NCBI GenBank assembly: GCA_025054695.1
Contig: JANWZI010000008.1
Location: 1-64,000, forward strand
Source of the DNA: Myxococcota bacterium
Lineage (GTDB): Bacteria > Myxococcota_A > Polyangia > Polyangiales > JANWZI01
Length of the DNA stretch: 64,000 nucleotides
Direction: 5' to 3'
Shown here: positions 10,523 through 21,200 of the stretch, piece by piece
Layout: each line of letters begins with the position of its first letter
Position numbering within the stretch: the stretch's first letter is position 1
Made by a program: the position numbers and the translations under genes
Notes under the pieces: generated by a model
The model's input: the letters and a program-made list of their open reading frames with translations, nothing else
Told to the model about the DNA's origin: nothing
Database searches by the model: none

Positions 10523-11305
10523 GCGCCCGCGCCACGGCTCGCGCGCGTGTCGGCGGCAGGCCCGCTCGTCGGGACACCGGCAGAGCGACGAGCGCGATGC
10601 GACGGTACACGTCCGCGGCGCGGACCGAGACGCCCGCCAGGGCATGCACATGGGCTCGAACCGCGTCCGGTTCGCCGCGGCGAATGGGGCCGGTCAACGC
10701 CGCGGGCATGCCGGGTCGGATCACGTTGTTCGCGACCGAACGAAGCAGCGAGGCGGCCACGCGGGAGGCTTCGTCGGGTTTCAATCCAGCACCACGCAGC
10801 GCCGCGAGGGTCTCGTGCGCGATGGCGGCGGCGCCGCTCGCGAGCAGCGTACATGCCGCGTGGTAGACGGGCCGGCGCACGCGCCGGACCACCGCCCGGG
10901 CTCCGAGCGCGCGGGCGATCGCCCGGGCAGCTCGCCGCGCCCGTGCGTCGCCGTCGATCACGACGACCGCTTCGCGCCATGCCGTGGTGCGGGCGACGGC
11001 GATTGCGATCGCAGGGTGCAGCACGCCCGTCGCGGCGCCCGCCCGCGCGCAGGGCTCGAGAACCGACGCGTCGAGCCGGCCTGCGCAATGCAGCACCACT
11101 GCTCCGGCATGCACCCAGGCGGCGATGCGGGAGGCGGTGCTGGCCACTGCGGCGTCGGGGACGGTCAGCACGATGACGTCCGCCGCGCGGAGCCGGGTCG
11201 CGGCCGGACGACGCCCCGACGTCGTCGCGACGGACATCGATGCCTTGCGCGCCGCGTGGGCGAGGGCGCGGCCCACCTTGCCGCGTCCGACGACGAGCAG
11301 ACGGA

Positions 11306-11869
11306 TCACGGACTGCGGTACAGCGCGTGCGCCTCGATGTAAGCGCGCACCGCGCGCGGCAGCAGCCCGGTCGTGTCGAGGCCGCGCTCGAGCCGCTCGC
11401 GCACCGCCGTCGAGGAGACGGCCGGGGGGGCGATCGGAACGTCCGCCCGCTCGTCGTCGTGCCCGGCGCGGGCGACCCACAGCGGGGGGGCCAGACGCGC
11501 GATCGCGTCGAAGCCGTGCCAGCGATGGACTTCCGTTCGAAGGTCCGTTCCGAGCACGAGCCGCAGCGCGACGTCCGGCATCTGTTGCTGAAGGGCCTGC
11601 AGCGTACGCAGCGTGAAGGACGGGCCACCGAGTCGTTGTTCGATGCGGTCGACGGTCGCGCGCCGCAGCTCGCCGAACGCGAGCTCGCACATCTCGGCGC
11701 GCTGGGCGAAGCCGGCGCGGGCCTGCTTGCCGAGCGCGTGGGCGTGAACCGGGACGACCAGGAGCCGGTCGACCGGTGCGCACGCGAGCACGAGCGTCGC
11801 GAGCACGACGTGACCCGTGTGCGGGGGATCAAAGCTGCCGCCGAGCACCCCGACCACCGTCGTGCTCAC
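11306..11869 (-). CDS. nadD: Nicotinate-nucleotide adenylyltransferase
   Basis: 187-aa NadD, which adenylates nicotinate mononucleotide in NAD synthesis. The N-terminal nucleotidyltransferase motif GVLGGSFDPPHTGHV is complete, VLGTDLRTEVHRWHGFD matches the middle of the family, and the ISSTxVRxR-type motif near the end reads VSSTAVRERL. The GTG at 11869 overlaps the upstream stop and its own stop overlaps the DUF2520 start, both by GTGA. Placing nadD inside an operon with giant TPR proteins is unusual; the more common partners (obg, proA, rsfS) are absent here. Confidence 0.95.
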   Translation of the reverse strand: MSTTVVGVLGGSFDPPHTGHVVLATLVLACAPVDRLLVVPVHAHALGKQARAGFAQRAEMCELAFGELRRATVDRIEQRLGGPSFTLRTLQALQQQMPDVALRLVLGTDLRTEVHRWHGFDAIARLAPPLWVARAGHDDERADVPIAPPAVSSTAVRERLERGLDTTGLLPRAVRAYIEAHALYRSP

Positions 11870-12492
11870 GGCTGCACCGACATGCGCGCCTGCGGACCGG
11901 TCGCGCATTGCTCGCGCCACAGCGTCTGGCCGCCCACCTCGAGCAGCTCGAGGCCGAGTTGTCCGCTCGCGTCGGCTTCGACCAGGCCGATGCGGCCCAG
12001 GCGCAGCGGCCCTGGCGTGAAGAACCAGCGGGGACCGAATCGTCGGAGCACGGGCTCGTCGGAACGGCCATAGACGAGCAGGGTCGAGTTGGCGACGTCG
12101 TCTTCGTCGAGCCACGCCTTGTCGTGCACGAGGGTCACAATGCGGCCGGCGATGATCTCGATCGCGCGTCCCCGTCCGGGCGGCAGCTCGCGCACGCGGT
12201 ACAGCGGGGCGAGTGCACGACGCCGCTCGAGCAGCGCCTCGAGCTGCGCAGCGCTCCCCGTCGCGGCCAGCCGCGCGGCCTCGTCGACCCAGCGGTCCTC
12301 GGTCGCGAGCCCCGGCGCGAGCTCCTCAGCCCATCGACGCGCCGCGCGTCGCGCCGCCTCGTCGTCACCGAGGTAGACGACGTGCGCGGCGCGCGCGATC
12401 AGGGTGCGAATGGCCGCGTGCACCGAGGCGTCGTCGTCGTGCGCGGGTCCGAGGAGACCCAGGCGCGCCTCGCCGTCGAACGCTCCGCTCAC
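11866..12492 (-). CDS. Metallophosphoesterase-fold protein with degenerate metal site
   Basis: 208-aa protein starting at GTG 12492 (VSGAFDGEA), which overlaps the stop of the giant TPR gene. Motif order follows calcineurin-type phosphoesterases, but metal ligands are replaced. The usual D-x-H segment reads LGLLGPAHDDD (11-21), GD is kept in VVYLGDD (38-44), the histidine segment is LVHDKAWLDEDD (121-132), the GHTH motif is YGRSDEP (141-147) and NPGS is TPGPL (159-163). If the assignment is right the protein is probably not a phosphatase and may be a regulatory or binding version. The fold call is my inference from motif spacing. An unrelated conserved myxobacterial protein is the alternative. 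Confidence 0.6.
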   Translation of the reverse strand: MSGAFDGEARLGLLGPAHDDDASVHAAIRTLIARAAHVVYLGDDEAARRAARRWAEELAPGLATEDRWVDEAARLAATGSAAQLEALLERRRALAPLYRVRELPPGRGRAIEIIAGRIVTLVHDKAWLDEDDVANSTLLVYGRSDEPVLRRFGPRWFFTPGPLRLGRIGLVEADASGQLGLELLEVGGQTLWREQCATGPQARMSVQP

Positions 12493-15400
12493 AGTCGCTC
12501 CGCGCCCGCGCGGGCGCGCAGATCGAGGTGCGTCTCTGAAATCGCGAACGTCAGCAGCGCCCACGCCTCGGGCACGCGCCGGATGGCCTCAAGTCGTGCC
12601 CGTGGGCCCGTCGGCGCGACGTCCTCGCCGGCGAGGCGCAGCAGCCCCCCGACGGCCGCCGGCAGGGCGCCTGTGGCCAGGAGCGCGCTCCGGTCGGCGA
12701 GCTCGAGCGCCGCCGCGCCCAGTCGCTTCGGGTCGAATCCGGGCAGCCCGGTCATCTCGAGTACGAGCGGTGCCAGTTCGTCACGCGTCCGACGCGAGAG
12801 CGCCTTGCCGAGGCGTCGTGCGGCGTCGTCGAGCGCTGCGGGATCGTGCCCCGCCGTCGCGATCGTCGGATCGAACAGGCGCACGAGCGCGACCAGCACG
12901 GTCGAGAGGGCTTCGGGCGGGGTGCGTACCGCCGCGGTCAAGTGGGCCTGGGCGAGCTTGAGCGCGCGGGTTACGAGAAAGACGGACTCGTGCGGATCGA
13001 GCGCACCAAGCAGTTCGCGTCCCACCAGCAGGGTTGGCGGCTGGCTCGAGACGCCGAGCATCACGCGCGGGCGCTGCGCGGTGACGAGCACCTGGACCTC
13101 GGCGAGCCCGAGCCATCGGCTGGCCTCGGCGATGGCGTCGGCGAGCGGACCGCCGCGCGGAAGGCGCTCGGCGCGCAGCGCGCGCGCGTCGAACGGCAGC
13201 ACGGCGTCGAGCGCCGAATCGGCCTGCTCGAACACGCGTCGCGTCACGCGACCGAGCAGCGCGGGCGCGATCCCGTCGTCGACGTCGGGGTCGGCCGCGA
13301 CCGACGCGAGCCCCGGTACCCCGCCGCGAGCGTCGAGCCACTGCGACAGCGAGACGTCGGTGATGCCGAGGGTCGCCGCCGCGGACGCGCACACGCGCGC
13401 GGCGTCGCGCCGTCCGCGCCATCCGAGCACTTCGACCAGCCCGTGCCAGGCGGCCGCGTCCGTGGGATCGGTCTCGATCGCGTGACGGAAGTCGGCGACC
13501 GCTCGATTCAGGTGCATGAAGAGGGCTGGTTGGGCGTGCTGGCGCTCGTAGAACTCCGCGATGGCGCGCAGCACTGTCAGATCGGTCGGGGCCCGGCGCC
13601 GCGTCTGTTCGAGGACGGCCTCGGCACGTCGGGGATCGGTGGGCTCGTAGGTCGCGGCCAGCTCGAGCGAGTGCGTACGGCTCCGATCGGGATCGAGCTC
13701 GGTGTGCACGAGTGCCTCGAGCATCTGGACGGCCTGTGCGGTCGCTCCCGTCCTGCGGTACAGGCGCGCCAGCCGCTCCATCGCCTCGACGTCGTCCGGG
13801 CGAAGCTTGAGCACCCGCTGAAACGCGGCCTCGGCGCGACGGACGTCGGGGATGCGTCGATCGTAGATGTCGCCGAGGTGGAAGAAGCACCAGCGCAGCT
13901 CGTCGCGGTCCTTGGAGAGGCGCGCCACGCGGATGAGCGCCTCGGCCGCTCCGCGCCAGTCCTCGTCGAGCAGCGAGAGCTCCGCGAGCTTGCGCAGCTC
14001 GGCGGGGCGATCGGGCTCGAGCGTGAGCAGCGCGCGCAACGATTCGCGGGCGGCCTCCGTGCGTCCCAGCCGCTCGTGCAGCGTCGCGAGCTCCGCGTGC
14101 CACCGAGCGAGCGAGGCGGGATCGCCGCCGGCGGCGATCCGCGCGGCGAGCACATCCGCCAGGCGAGCGTCCTGCTGGGTCTCGGCGAGCAGCGCTCGAA
14201 GTCGGTCGAAGGCATCGAGGTGCGCCGGATCGAGCTGCACGACGGACGAAAGCGCGCCGATGGCGCGATCGCGGTCACCGACGCGATCCTGCCAGATACG
14301 CCCCGCCGCGTACCGAAGCGCCGCGACGTGCGTGGGCACACGCGCGCTGGCCGCCGCGGCTTCGTACGCCTCGGCGGCCTCTGCGGCCGCGCCCGCGGCA
14401 TCGAGCGCGCGCGCGAGCTTCTCCGCCGCGACCGGGTGAGCCGGGACGTGCTCGCATGCGCGCCGCAGCCAGCGCAGTGCGCGCGACGGGTCGCTCGAAC
14501 GGGCGCCGAGCTCCGCCAAACGCAGCGCGTACGTCGCTCGATCCGTCGCCTCTCGCGCCGTCTCGTGCAGGTACTCGACCGCCCGCGACTGCAGCTCGAC
14601 GCCGAGTGGGGCGGCGGCCGCGCGGCGTGCCGTCCAGGCATCGAGCCCGCGCTCGGCCGCAATCGCGAGCGCTTCGTCCCCGGCCGAACCGGCCGCCGAC
14701 TCGGGAGCCAGCCTCAGTCGCACGGCGAGGCGGGCATGGGCCGCGACGTCGGGGCCCGGCGCGACGTGGCGAGCGAGAGACTCCTCGATGCCGGCGAGGT
14801 CATCGTCGCGCCCCGCGTCCATCGCGAGTCGCTCGAGCGCGCGCAGGCTCGGCATGTGGCCCGGATCGACCTCGAGAACGGCCTGGAGCGACAGCACCGC
14901 TCCCGCGGTGTCCGCGCGCTCCCACACGTCGAGGTCGGCCAGCCGTTGGAGCAGCCCCCGTCGTGCCGCTCCATCGGGCACGGCGCGCAGCCGCGCGAGC
15001 CATCGTTCCGCGACCCTCGCGTGCTCGCCTGCGTCGAGCTCGAGCCGTTCGAGCCACGCGTCGACGAGAACGTCGTTCGGCCGCTCGCGCAGGATCTCGC
15101 GGCACAGCTCGGCGGCCTGCGCGCGACGGCCCGCAGCCACGAGCTCTCGAGCCGCCGCGAGCCGCAGGGCCGGCGCAAGGGTCGGTCCCGCTCGACGGCC
15201 AATTTCGAGCAGCATCTGCGCCTTGCGTTCGGGTGCCGGTTCGAGTCGGCGGGCGAGGTCCGCCAAGACGAGGTCGTCGCTTGCGTCGGCCCGTGCCCGT
15301 TCGAGCCAGACGAGGGCCGCCTGGGGGTCGTGCGCCATGCAGGCCAGCGCGGCCCGGAACGCTTCCCGAGCTTGTGAGACGACGTCCGGCGCATGGGTCG

Positions 15401-18251
15401 CGGCCGATTCGTGCAGCAGAGCGAGCGTAGCGGCGTCACCGGCGCGTCGAGCGGCCTCGCACATTGCCCATCGGGCCGGTTCGTGTGCCGGCACGGCGTC
15501 GAGCGCGCGACGCCATGCGTCGAGAGCCGTCTCTCCGGCCTGCTCGAGAAGACGTGCGGCGGAGCACAGCGCGAACGCGGCGCGTCCCGCGGGTGCCGTC
15601 GAGGCCTCTTCGAGCCAGAGCTCCGCCGCCGCGCGTGGGTCGTCGACCAGCAGAAGTCGGGACAGCGGTCGGCAGACCAAGGGGTGCCCACGCGCAGCAT
15701 GGCGGGCTTCCTCGAGCGCGGCGCGCGCCTCGTCGATGCGACCCATGCCCGCGGCGGTCTCGGCCAGCGCGAGCAACGCACCGAGACGCTTGCTCGCGTC
15801 GGCGTGCTCGGCGGCGCGTCGAAGCGCGGCGGCGACCGCTTCGCGGTCGTCGAGTCGGCACGCGATGTCGAGGAGGATCGACTCGACGAGCAACGGGGCC
15901 TCGTCCTCGCTCGCCGCGCGGATTGCCAGGTCCCGCTCGCGCTCGTCCGAAACGCCCGCGACGGGCGCTCGCCCAAGGCTCGCTGTCACCGCCTCCGCAG
16001 CGGCGTCGCCGCTCGGGGCGGCCGAGAGGGCGCGGCCGGTACGGCGAGCGAGCAGCTCGCGTGCGACCGCGACGGTGGTCAGGTTCGGGTCCGCTGCGGC
16101 CGCGTCCCGCAGCAACTGCTCGGCCGCTTCGTCGTCTCCCGACTCGAGGAGAGTCTCGGCACGCTCGACCAGGGCCAGCGCGCGCTCCGTGCCGTGGGTC
16201 AGTCGCACGAGAGCGTCGAGGGCTAGGCCCATCCGCGCACGGTCACCGGCCGCCCGCGCGGCGTCGACGAGCGCGCGGAACCCCTCGACCGTACGAGGGT
16301 CACCGAGCGCGTCCATCGCCTCGCGCGGACGATTGGCGGCGAGCAACCAGAGCCGTGATGCCGCCCGGCGGAGCGCTTCGCCCATGGCGTGCTCGCCGTC
16401 TGGACGGGGCTCTCCTCGCAGCGATTGTGCGGCAGCCAGCAACTGAGTCGCGGCTCCGTGGGGCGACGGCACTGCCAGAGCGAGCCGAGCGGCGGTCCAT
16501 CGTACGAGCGGATCCTCCGGTGCGCCGTCGGCCGTCGCGGCGGCGAGGGCTTCGGAGGCTTCGATTCGTCCGGCCCGTTCGTGCTCCACCCAGCCCAGAA
16601 CCAGCAGCGCCGCGCGCCAGGCCGGGTCCGAGGTCAGGCTCGCTCCGGCCCGCAAGGCCTCGGCGGCTTCGGTTCGCCGTCCGAGCCACGAGGCGATCTC
16701 GTGGTGGAGCACGACCGCCGCGACGCCATCCGCCTCTCGGCGCGCGTTGCGGACCGCATCGAGCGCTCCGTCGGGATCGGCGAGCCGACTGCGTCGCAGC
16801 TCGGCGAGCAACAGCCAGGCCGCGGCGCGATCGGTCGCGTCGACGGGCAGGGTGGTTTCGGTCTGCGCGAGATGTGCGGCCTGTTCCCACCGTCCGAGCG
16901 CGAGTGCCCGCGCACGCAGCGCGCGCAGCGCCGCCAGTTCGGACGCGTCGAGCGTGCACGCGCGTTCCAGCAACTCGAGCGCCCGCTCGGACTCGCCCAG
17001 CGCTTCGGCGAGCTCGGCCGCCGCATGCAGCAGTCGCGCGCGCATCGCGGTGTCCAGGTTTTCTCGACGCGCGAGCGACTCGAGCAGCGCGAGCCGCGCG
17101 CGCCGCACGGGCTCTGCATCCCCGACCAGTGGGTAGTGCTCCGGCCGCTTCTTGCGGTACTGGACCGTTCGCGCCGCAGCCGCCGCGCCGCGATCGACCG
17201 GCGCGGGTCCGCCGTGGGGCGCGTCGGGGGCCGCACGTGCGGCCGAGGTGCCGGACGTCGCCCCTGCACGCATCGCTTCTCCCTGGACGTCGTGCGCGCT
17301 CTGACGCGGGGCTGCACCCCGAGCGGCCGGCCGGGCGAGCGCGCCGGAGCCCCGGGGCGCGACGGCTGCGACCGCCCCATCCGCCGCGCTCGCTCGGAGG
17401 TGTTCGGAAGGCATCGGACCGCCTTCGGAAGCGGCGCGAGTCACGGGCGACGGCGTCGTCTCGCGAACCTGGACCGGACCTCCACCCACGGTGGCAGCGG
17501 CCAGGACGCTCGCCGCAGCGGTCGTGGGCGACGGAATCGCCGCCGCGTCACCGTGGCCCTGTTCGCGTCGCTCCGGCTCGAGCCCCACTTCGGTGGGCTT
17601 CCCGGCTGGCAGCGGTTCCGCCTCGTGTCGTGCACCCATCGCACGCTGAGCCCTGGCGGATCGCAGTGCTGCCAGGGCGCCGATGGCGCGGTCCGACGGC
17701 CCTTTGTGCGTCGCGTCCGGCCTCGGTAGCGAGGCGTGTGCTCCGAGCGGTCCCGATGCCTGCCGCTCGCCTCTCGAAGGGGCTGTCGGCGGGTCCGTCG
17801 CCGCTTCGACGTCTGCGAGAAGCGCGTCCAGGTCAAGCCCGGCCGGTGGGGTCGGTGGGCCGGGCGACGCGGTTGGGCCGACGCGATGCGGCGCCGCAGG
17901 CCGTCCGGCGCTGCTCGACGCTTCTTTTCCTTCGACGGCTTCGACGTCGAGATGCAGGTCGACCTCGACGTCGCCGAGATCGACGGCGGTCGCCGTCGCG
18001 CTCCCCGAGGGCTCTTTGACGGGGCGACGCGCCAGAAGCGATGGGTCGGGTCGATACAGCGGACGGGACCCGCTGCGAGGTGCGGAGGGCCCCGCCGGTA
18101 CCTCGGCAGGGCGCTGGGGCATCGGGGCGGCTCGCGGAGCCACCGCGCCTTCACGCTCGAGCTCGCGCTCCCAGTCGGCGAGCGCATCGTCCCAATCCAG
18201 CTCGTCGAGCGGGGAGCCCGGCGGTCGCCTGTCTCGCGTTTGGTCGGTCAC
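12489..18251 (-). CDS. Giant TPR protein (1920 aa) with M48-like degenerate C-terminal domain
   Basis: 1920-aa protein starting at GTG 18251, overlapping the stop of the previous TPR gene as GTGA. Residues 1 to about 365 are Pro/Ala/Gly-rich and probably disordered, with an acidic start LDELDWDDALADWERELE. From about 367 (RKKRPEHYPLVGD) to 1640 there are helical TPR-like units rich in Ala, Leu and Arg. The last 260 residues form a separate domain with LLVGRELLGALDPHESVFLV, laid out like degenerate M48 peptidase domains but without HExxH. No signal peptide or membrane helix is evident, so it is probably cytoplasmic scaffolding. The same C-terminal layout occurs in its neighbour, suggesting the two are paralogues or partners. 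Confidence 0.85.
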   Translation of the reverse strand: MTDQTRDRRPPGSPLDELDWDDALADWERELEREGAVAPRAAPMPQRPAEVPAGPSAPRSGSRPLYRPDPSLLARRPVKEPSGSATATAVDLGDVEVDLHLDVEAVEGKEASSSAGRPAAPHRVGPTASPGPPTPPAGLDLDALLADVEAATDPPTAPSRGERQASGPLGAHASLPRPDATHKGPSDRAIGALAALRSARAQRAMGARHEAEPLPAGKPTEVGLEPERREQGHGDAAAIPSPTTAAASVLAAATVGGGPVQVRETTPSPVTRAASEGGPMPSEHLRASAADGAVAAVAPRGSGALARPAARGAAPRQSAHDVQGEAMRAGATSGTSAARAAPDAPHGGPAPVDRGAAAAARTVQYRKKRPEHYPLVGDAEPVRRARLALLESLARRENLDTAMRARLLHAAAELAEALGESERALELLERACTLDASELAALRALRARALALGRWEQAAHLAQTETTLPVDATDRAAAWLLLAELRRSRLADPDGALDAVRNARREADGVAAVVLHHEIASWLGRRTEAAEALRAGASLTSDPAWRAALLVLGWVEHERAGRIEASEALAAATADGAPEDPLVRWTAARLALAVPSPHGAATQLLAAAQSLRGEPRPDGEHAMGEALRRAASRLWLLAANRPREAMDALGDPRTVEGFRALVDAARAAGDRARMGLALDALVRLTHGTERALALVERAETLLESGDDEAAEQLLRDAAAADPNLTTVAVARELLARRTGRALSAAPSGDAAAEAVTASLGRAPVAGVSDERERDLAIRAASEDEAPLLVESILLDIACRLDDREAVAAALRRAAEHADASKRLGALLALAETAAGMGRIDEARAALEEARHAARGHPLVCRPLSRLLLVDDPRAAAELWLEEASTAPAGRAAFALCSAARLLEQAGETALDAWRRALDAVPAHEPARWAMCEAARRAGDAATLALLHESAATHAPDVVSQAREAFRAALACMAHDPQAALVWLERARADASDDLVLADLARRLEPAPERKAQMLLEIGRRAGPTLAPALRLAAARELVAAGRRAQAAELCREILRERPNDVLVDAWLERLELDAGEHARVAERWLARLRAVPDGAARRGLLQRLADLDVWERADTAGAVLSLQAVLEVDPGHMPSLRALERLAMDAGRDDDLAGIEESLARHVAPGPDVAAHARLAVRLRLAPESAAGSAGDEALAIAAERGLDAWTARRAAAAPLGVELQSRAVEYLHETAREATDRATYALRLAELGARSSDPSRALRWLRRACEHVPAHPVAAEKLARALDAAGAAAEAAEAYEAAAASARVPTHVAALRYAAGRIWQDRVGDRDRAIGALSSVVQLDPAHLDAFDRLRALLAETQQDARLADVLAARIAAGGDPASLARWHAELATLHERLGRTEAARESLRALLTLEPDRPAELRKLAELSLLDEDWRGAAEALIRVARLSKDRDELRWCFFHLGDIYDRRIPDVRRAEAAFQRVLKLRPDDVEAMERLARLYRRTGATAQAVQMLEALVHTELDPDRSRTHSLELAATYEPTDPRRAEAVLEQTRRRAPTDLTVLRAIAEFYERQHAQPALFMHLNRAVADFRHAIETDPTDAAAWHGLVEVLGWRGRRDAARVCASAAATLGITDVSLSQWLDARGGVPGLASVAADPDVDDGIAPALLGRVTRRVFEQADSALDAVLPFDARALRAERLPRGGPLADAIAEASRWLGLAEVQVLVTAQRPRVMLGVSSQPPTLLVGRELLGALDPHESVFLVTRALKLAQAHLTAAVRTPPEALSTVLVALVRLFDPTIATAGHDPAALDDAARRLGKALSRRTRDELAPLVLEMTGLPGFDPKRLGAAALELADRSALLATGALPAAVGGLLRLAGEDVAPTGPRARLEAIRRVPEAWALLTFAISETHLDLRARAGAERL

Positions 18252-21200
18252 GGGAATCCGAGCTCCCGGCGCGCCACGGCGGCCTGTTGTGACGTCCAGA
18301 ATCGCACGAGCTCGACGCCCTCGACGTCACCGGGAGCGAGCCCCGCGGCATCGAGCGCCGCCCGGAGAGATCCGGCCGCCAGGAGCCCCGCGCGCGCGGC
18401 GCCGCGCCAGGCGCGCACGATCCAGCCTTCCAGCGCGCCAGCCCCCTCGCGCTGCGCGGCTTCGGCGAGCGCTCGACGCGTTCGCCGGCTCGAGGCCTTC
18501 TCGATGCGTCCCACCAGCGCCGACGTGGGCGGTCCTGCCGAAACGGGAACCCCCGCGGCTAGCAGCGCGGCGCGGACGAGCTCGACGACCTCCGCGAGCG
18601 GGCGCCCGGCGAGCCATCCAAGGCCCTCTCGGATTCCCCACGCCTCGCGTCCCGCGCTCCAGCGCAATGCGGTCGTCAGCGGTGCGCTCACGGCGCGCCC
18701 GACGACGACGATGGGGCCCTTGCGGCCCGACACAATCGACAGCCGCACGGCGTCGGCGCCGCCCACATAGAGCTCGTGGAGCGGTGGGGCGCCGAACGCG
18801 GCGAGAATCCCTGCGATCTCGTCACGCAGTGGATGCGCCTGCCGCGGGGGCACGAGCTCGTCGCGGCCGACGCCGAGCGCGTCGAGGCTCGTCGGCCAAA
18901 CCTCGGCGGCGATCTCGGAGAGTGCATCGATCGCATTCCCCAGCACCGCGGAGCGAGGACCGGGGCCCAGCTCGGCGAGCGTGGCTTCGGACAACCGCCC
19001 GGACGGCGTGCGGGCCGCGGTCCGCTCGTGCTCGTCGTGGGCGTGCCGTTCGGATGGCTCCGCGCGTCCCGACACGACCAGCGCGCCGAGCACGCGGTAC
19101 TCAAGGTCCGCGTCCAGGGTCCAGCTCGCCACGCGTCTCAAACGTCGCAGTGCCTCGGCGTCGAGCGGATCGGCGTCGAGCCCGACGCGCACGGCCGCTT
19201 CGAAGGCGGCGCACGTCGCCCGCCGGTCGGCCGGTTCGAGCAGCGCGACGAGCGCCTCGGCCGACTCCACATCCGTCGGCACTTCCGCCAGGGCCCGTCG
19301 GAGGGCGTCGACCGCCTCGTCCCGACGACCTAGACGCGCAGCGATTCGACCCGCACGTCTTTCGATCTCGGCGCGCGTGCGACCGTGGTGTGCTGGCGCC
19401 GCGCGTCGAAGGGCCTGCAGTGCGCGCTCGTCGAGGCCGGCTCGCTCGGCGAGATCCGCGATCCGATGGGTCAGCGCCGCGTCGCCGAGCCCCAGCGCTT
19501 CGATCGCTTCGAGCTCGCGCACGGCACCGGCCGGGTCCGCCAGCTCCTTCTCGAGAAACGCCGCGGCCGCTAGGTGCGCGAGTCGGCGTTGGGCCGGCGG
19601 GATGTCGGCTGCGGCCAGGCGACGGAACGCGGCGACCGCCTCGGCGGGGCGGCCCGCGGCCTTGTGGATTTCGGCTTCCAGCGCGAGGGCCCCGACGTGC
19701 GTCTCGTCGAGTGCGAGCACGTCGCGCAGTGAAGCGAGCGCGCCGTCGAGATCGCCCCGTGCGCGCCGCAGTCGCGCCTGTTCGTAGAACAGGCGAGCGA
19801 GCTCGTCGGGATCGTCCGTCGCATCGATGCGTCGGTCGACGAGCTCGAGCAGTTCGGAGGTCTCCCCCCGCGCTCCGAGCAAATCGTGTAGCCGGTGCCA
19901 CGCGATGGGCCGTCGGACGTCGACGGCGAGCGCCTCCCGGAGCCTGCGGGCGGCGCCGTCCTCGTCGCCGAGCTCGTCCATAAGTACCTGCGCGGCCTCT
20001 TCGAGGAGCTGGGCGCGCGCTTCGCCGTCCACGTGAGCGGCAAGCACGTCGCACGCCTCGACGACGTCGTTCCAGCGCTGCGCGCCCCGGGCGGCGACCC
20101 GGAGCGATTCCCATGAGGCCAAATCGTCGGGCTGCGCATCGACCACGCGTCGAAGCCGTTCGGCAGCCTCCGCATGCCGTCCCGCAGCGAGCCGCGCGCG
20201 GCCCGACGCGGCGAGGATCGAGATGGGTCCGTTCGCGGCCCGGGCGTCGAGTGCCTCGAGGCGGTCGTCGGACCACTTGGACCCGTCCACGGCCGTCTCC
20301 TCCAGGGCCGTCGCGGCCTCCAGCCGCCGCGGGCCGACCGACTCGGCAAGCTCGGTCGCCACGAGGTACGCGTCCGCCGACGACTGCGGATTGCCGGCGG
20401 CGATCGCCGCACGGGTCGCGGCGAGCAGCAATCCGGCCTTCGTCTGCGGCTCCGCGGTCGCGCGCCCGAGGGTCAGAAGCCACGTCGCGCGCTCCTCGGT
20501 CGGCGGCGTCGCAATCGAGGATCGCGCCAGCAGAGCAAGCGGGTCGTCGGGGGCGCGCGCGAGGAGCGCCGACGCCGCTTCGGTCGCCGCGGCAGCGTCG
20601 GCGACGCCCACGGCCTCGAGCAGCAGCAGGCGTTGTGCGAAATCGGATGCGGGGGCTGCGGCGAGCAGTCGACGTGCGGCGGCGATGCGACTGCCGGTCG
20701 AGACGGCGTCGCGTCCGGGGAGCAGCAGGGCGATGGCCGCCGAGGCGCCCGACGCGTCCGAGTCGAGGGCAGCTCGCAGCGGATCCTCGGCCAGCTCCGG
20801 CTTTCGCGCGCCGAAGGCGTACAGCTCTCCGAGCTCCAGATGGAAGCGCCCGGGCGTGGCCGCGGCGAGCTCTCGCTCCGCGAGGGCCTCGAGCGCACGC
20901 AGGCGCAGCGGGCGGTCACCGGTGCGACGCGCGAGCCGATCGAGCGCGACGAGCGGCGCGAGCGACGTCGGATCGTGCTCGGCGGCCTGCTCATAGCTCG
21001 CGCTGGCCGTCGCCTCGTCGCCGGCCGCCTCGGCCTCGGCCCCCGCGAGCAGCAGAGCCACCTCGGCGGCACGCGAGCCCCGCCGCGCCTCGGAGGCCTC
21101 GCGCAACAGCCGCACCACCTCTTCGGCCTCCCCTCGCCTCCGGTGGATTTCTTCGAGCATCGCGAGCGCGTAGCCATGAGCCGGCTGACGTGCGAGCACG

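Noticed and set aside
12846-15377. Plus-strand 843-codon reading frame
   Set aside because: It mirrors the giant TPR gene on the other strand; Arg/Gly/Glu-rich shadow without domain.
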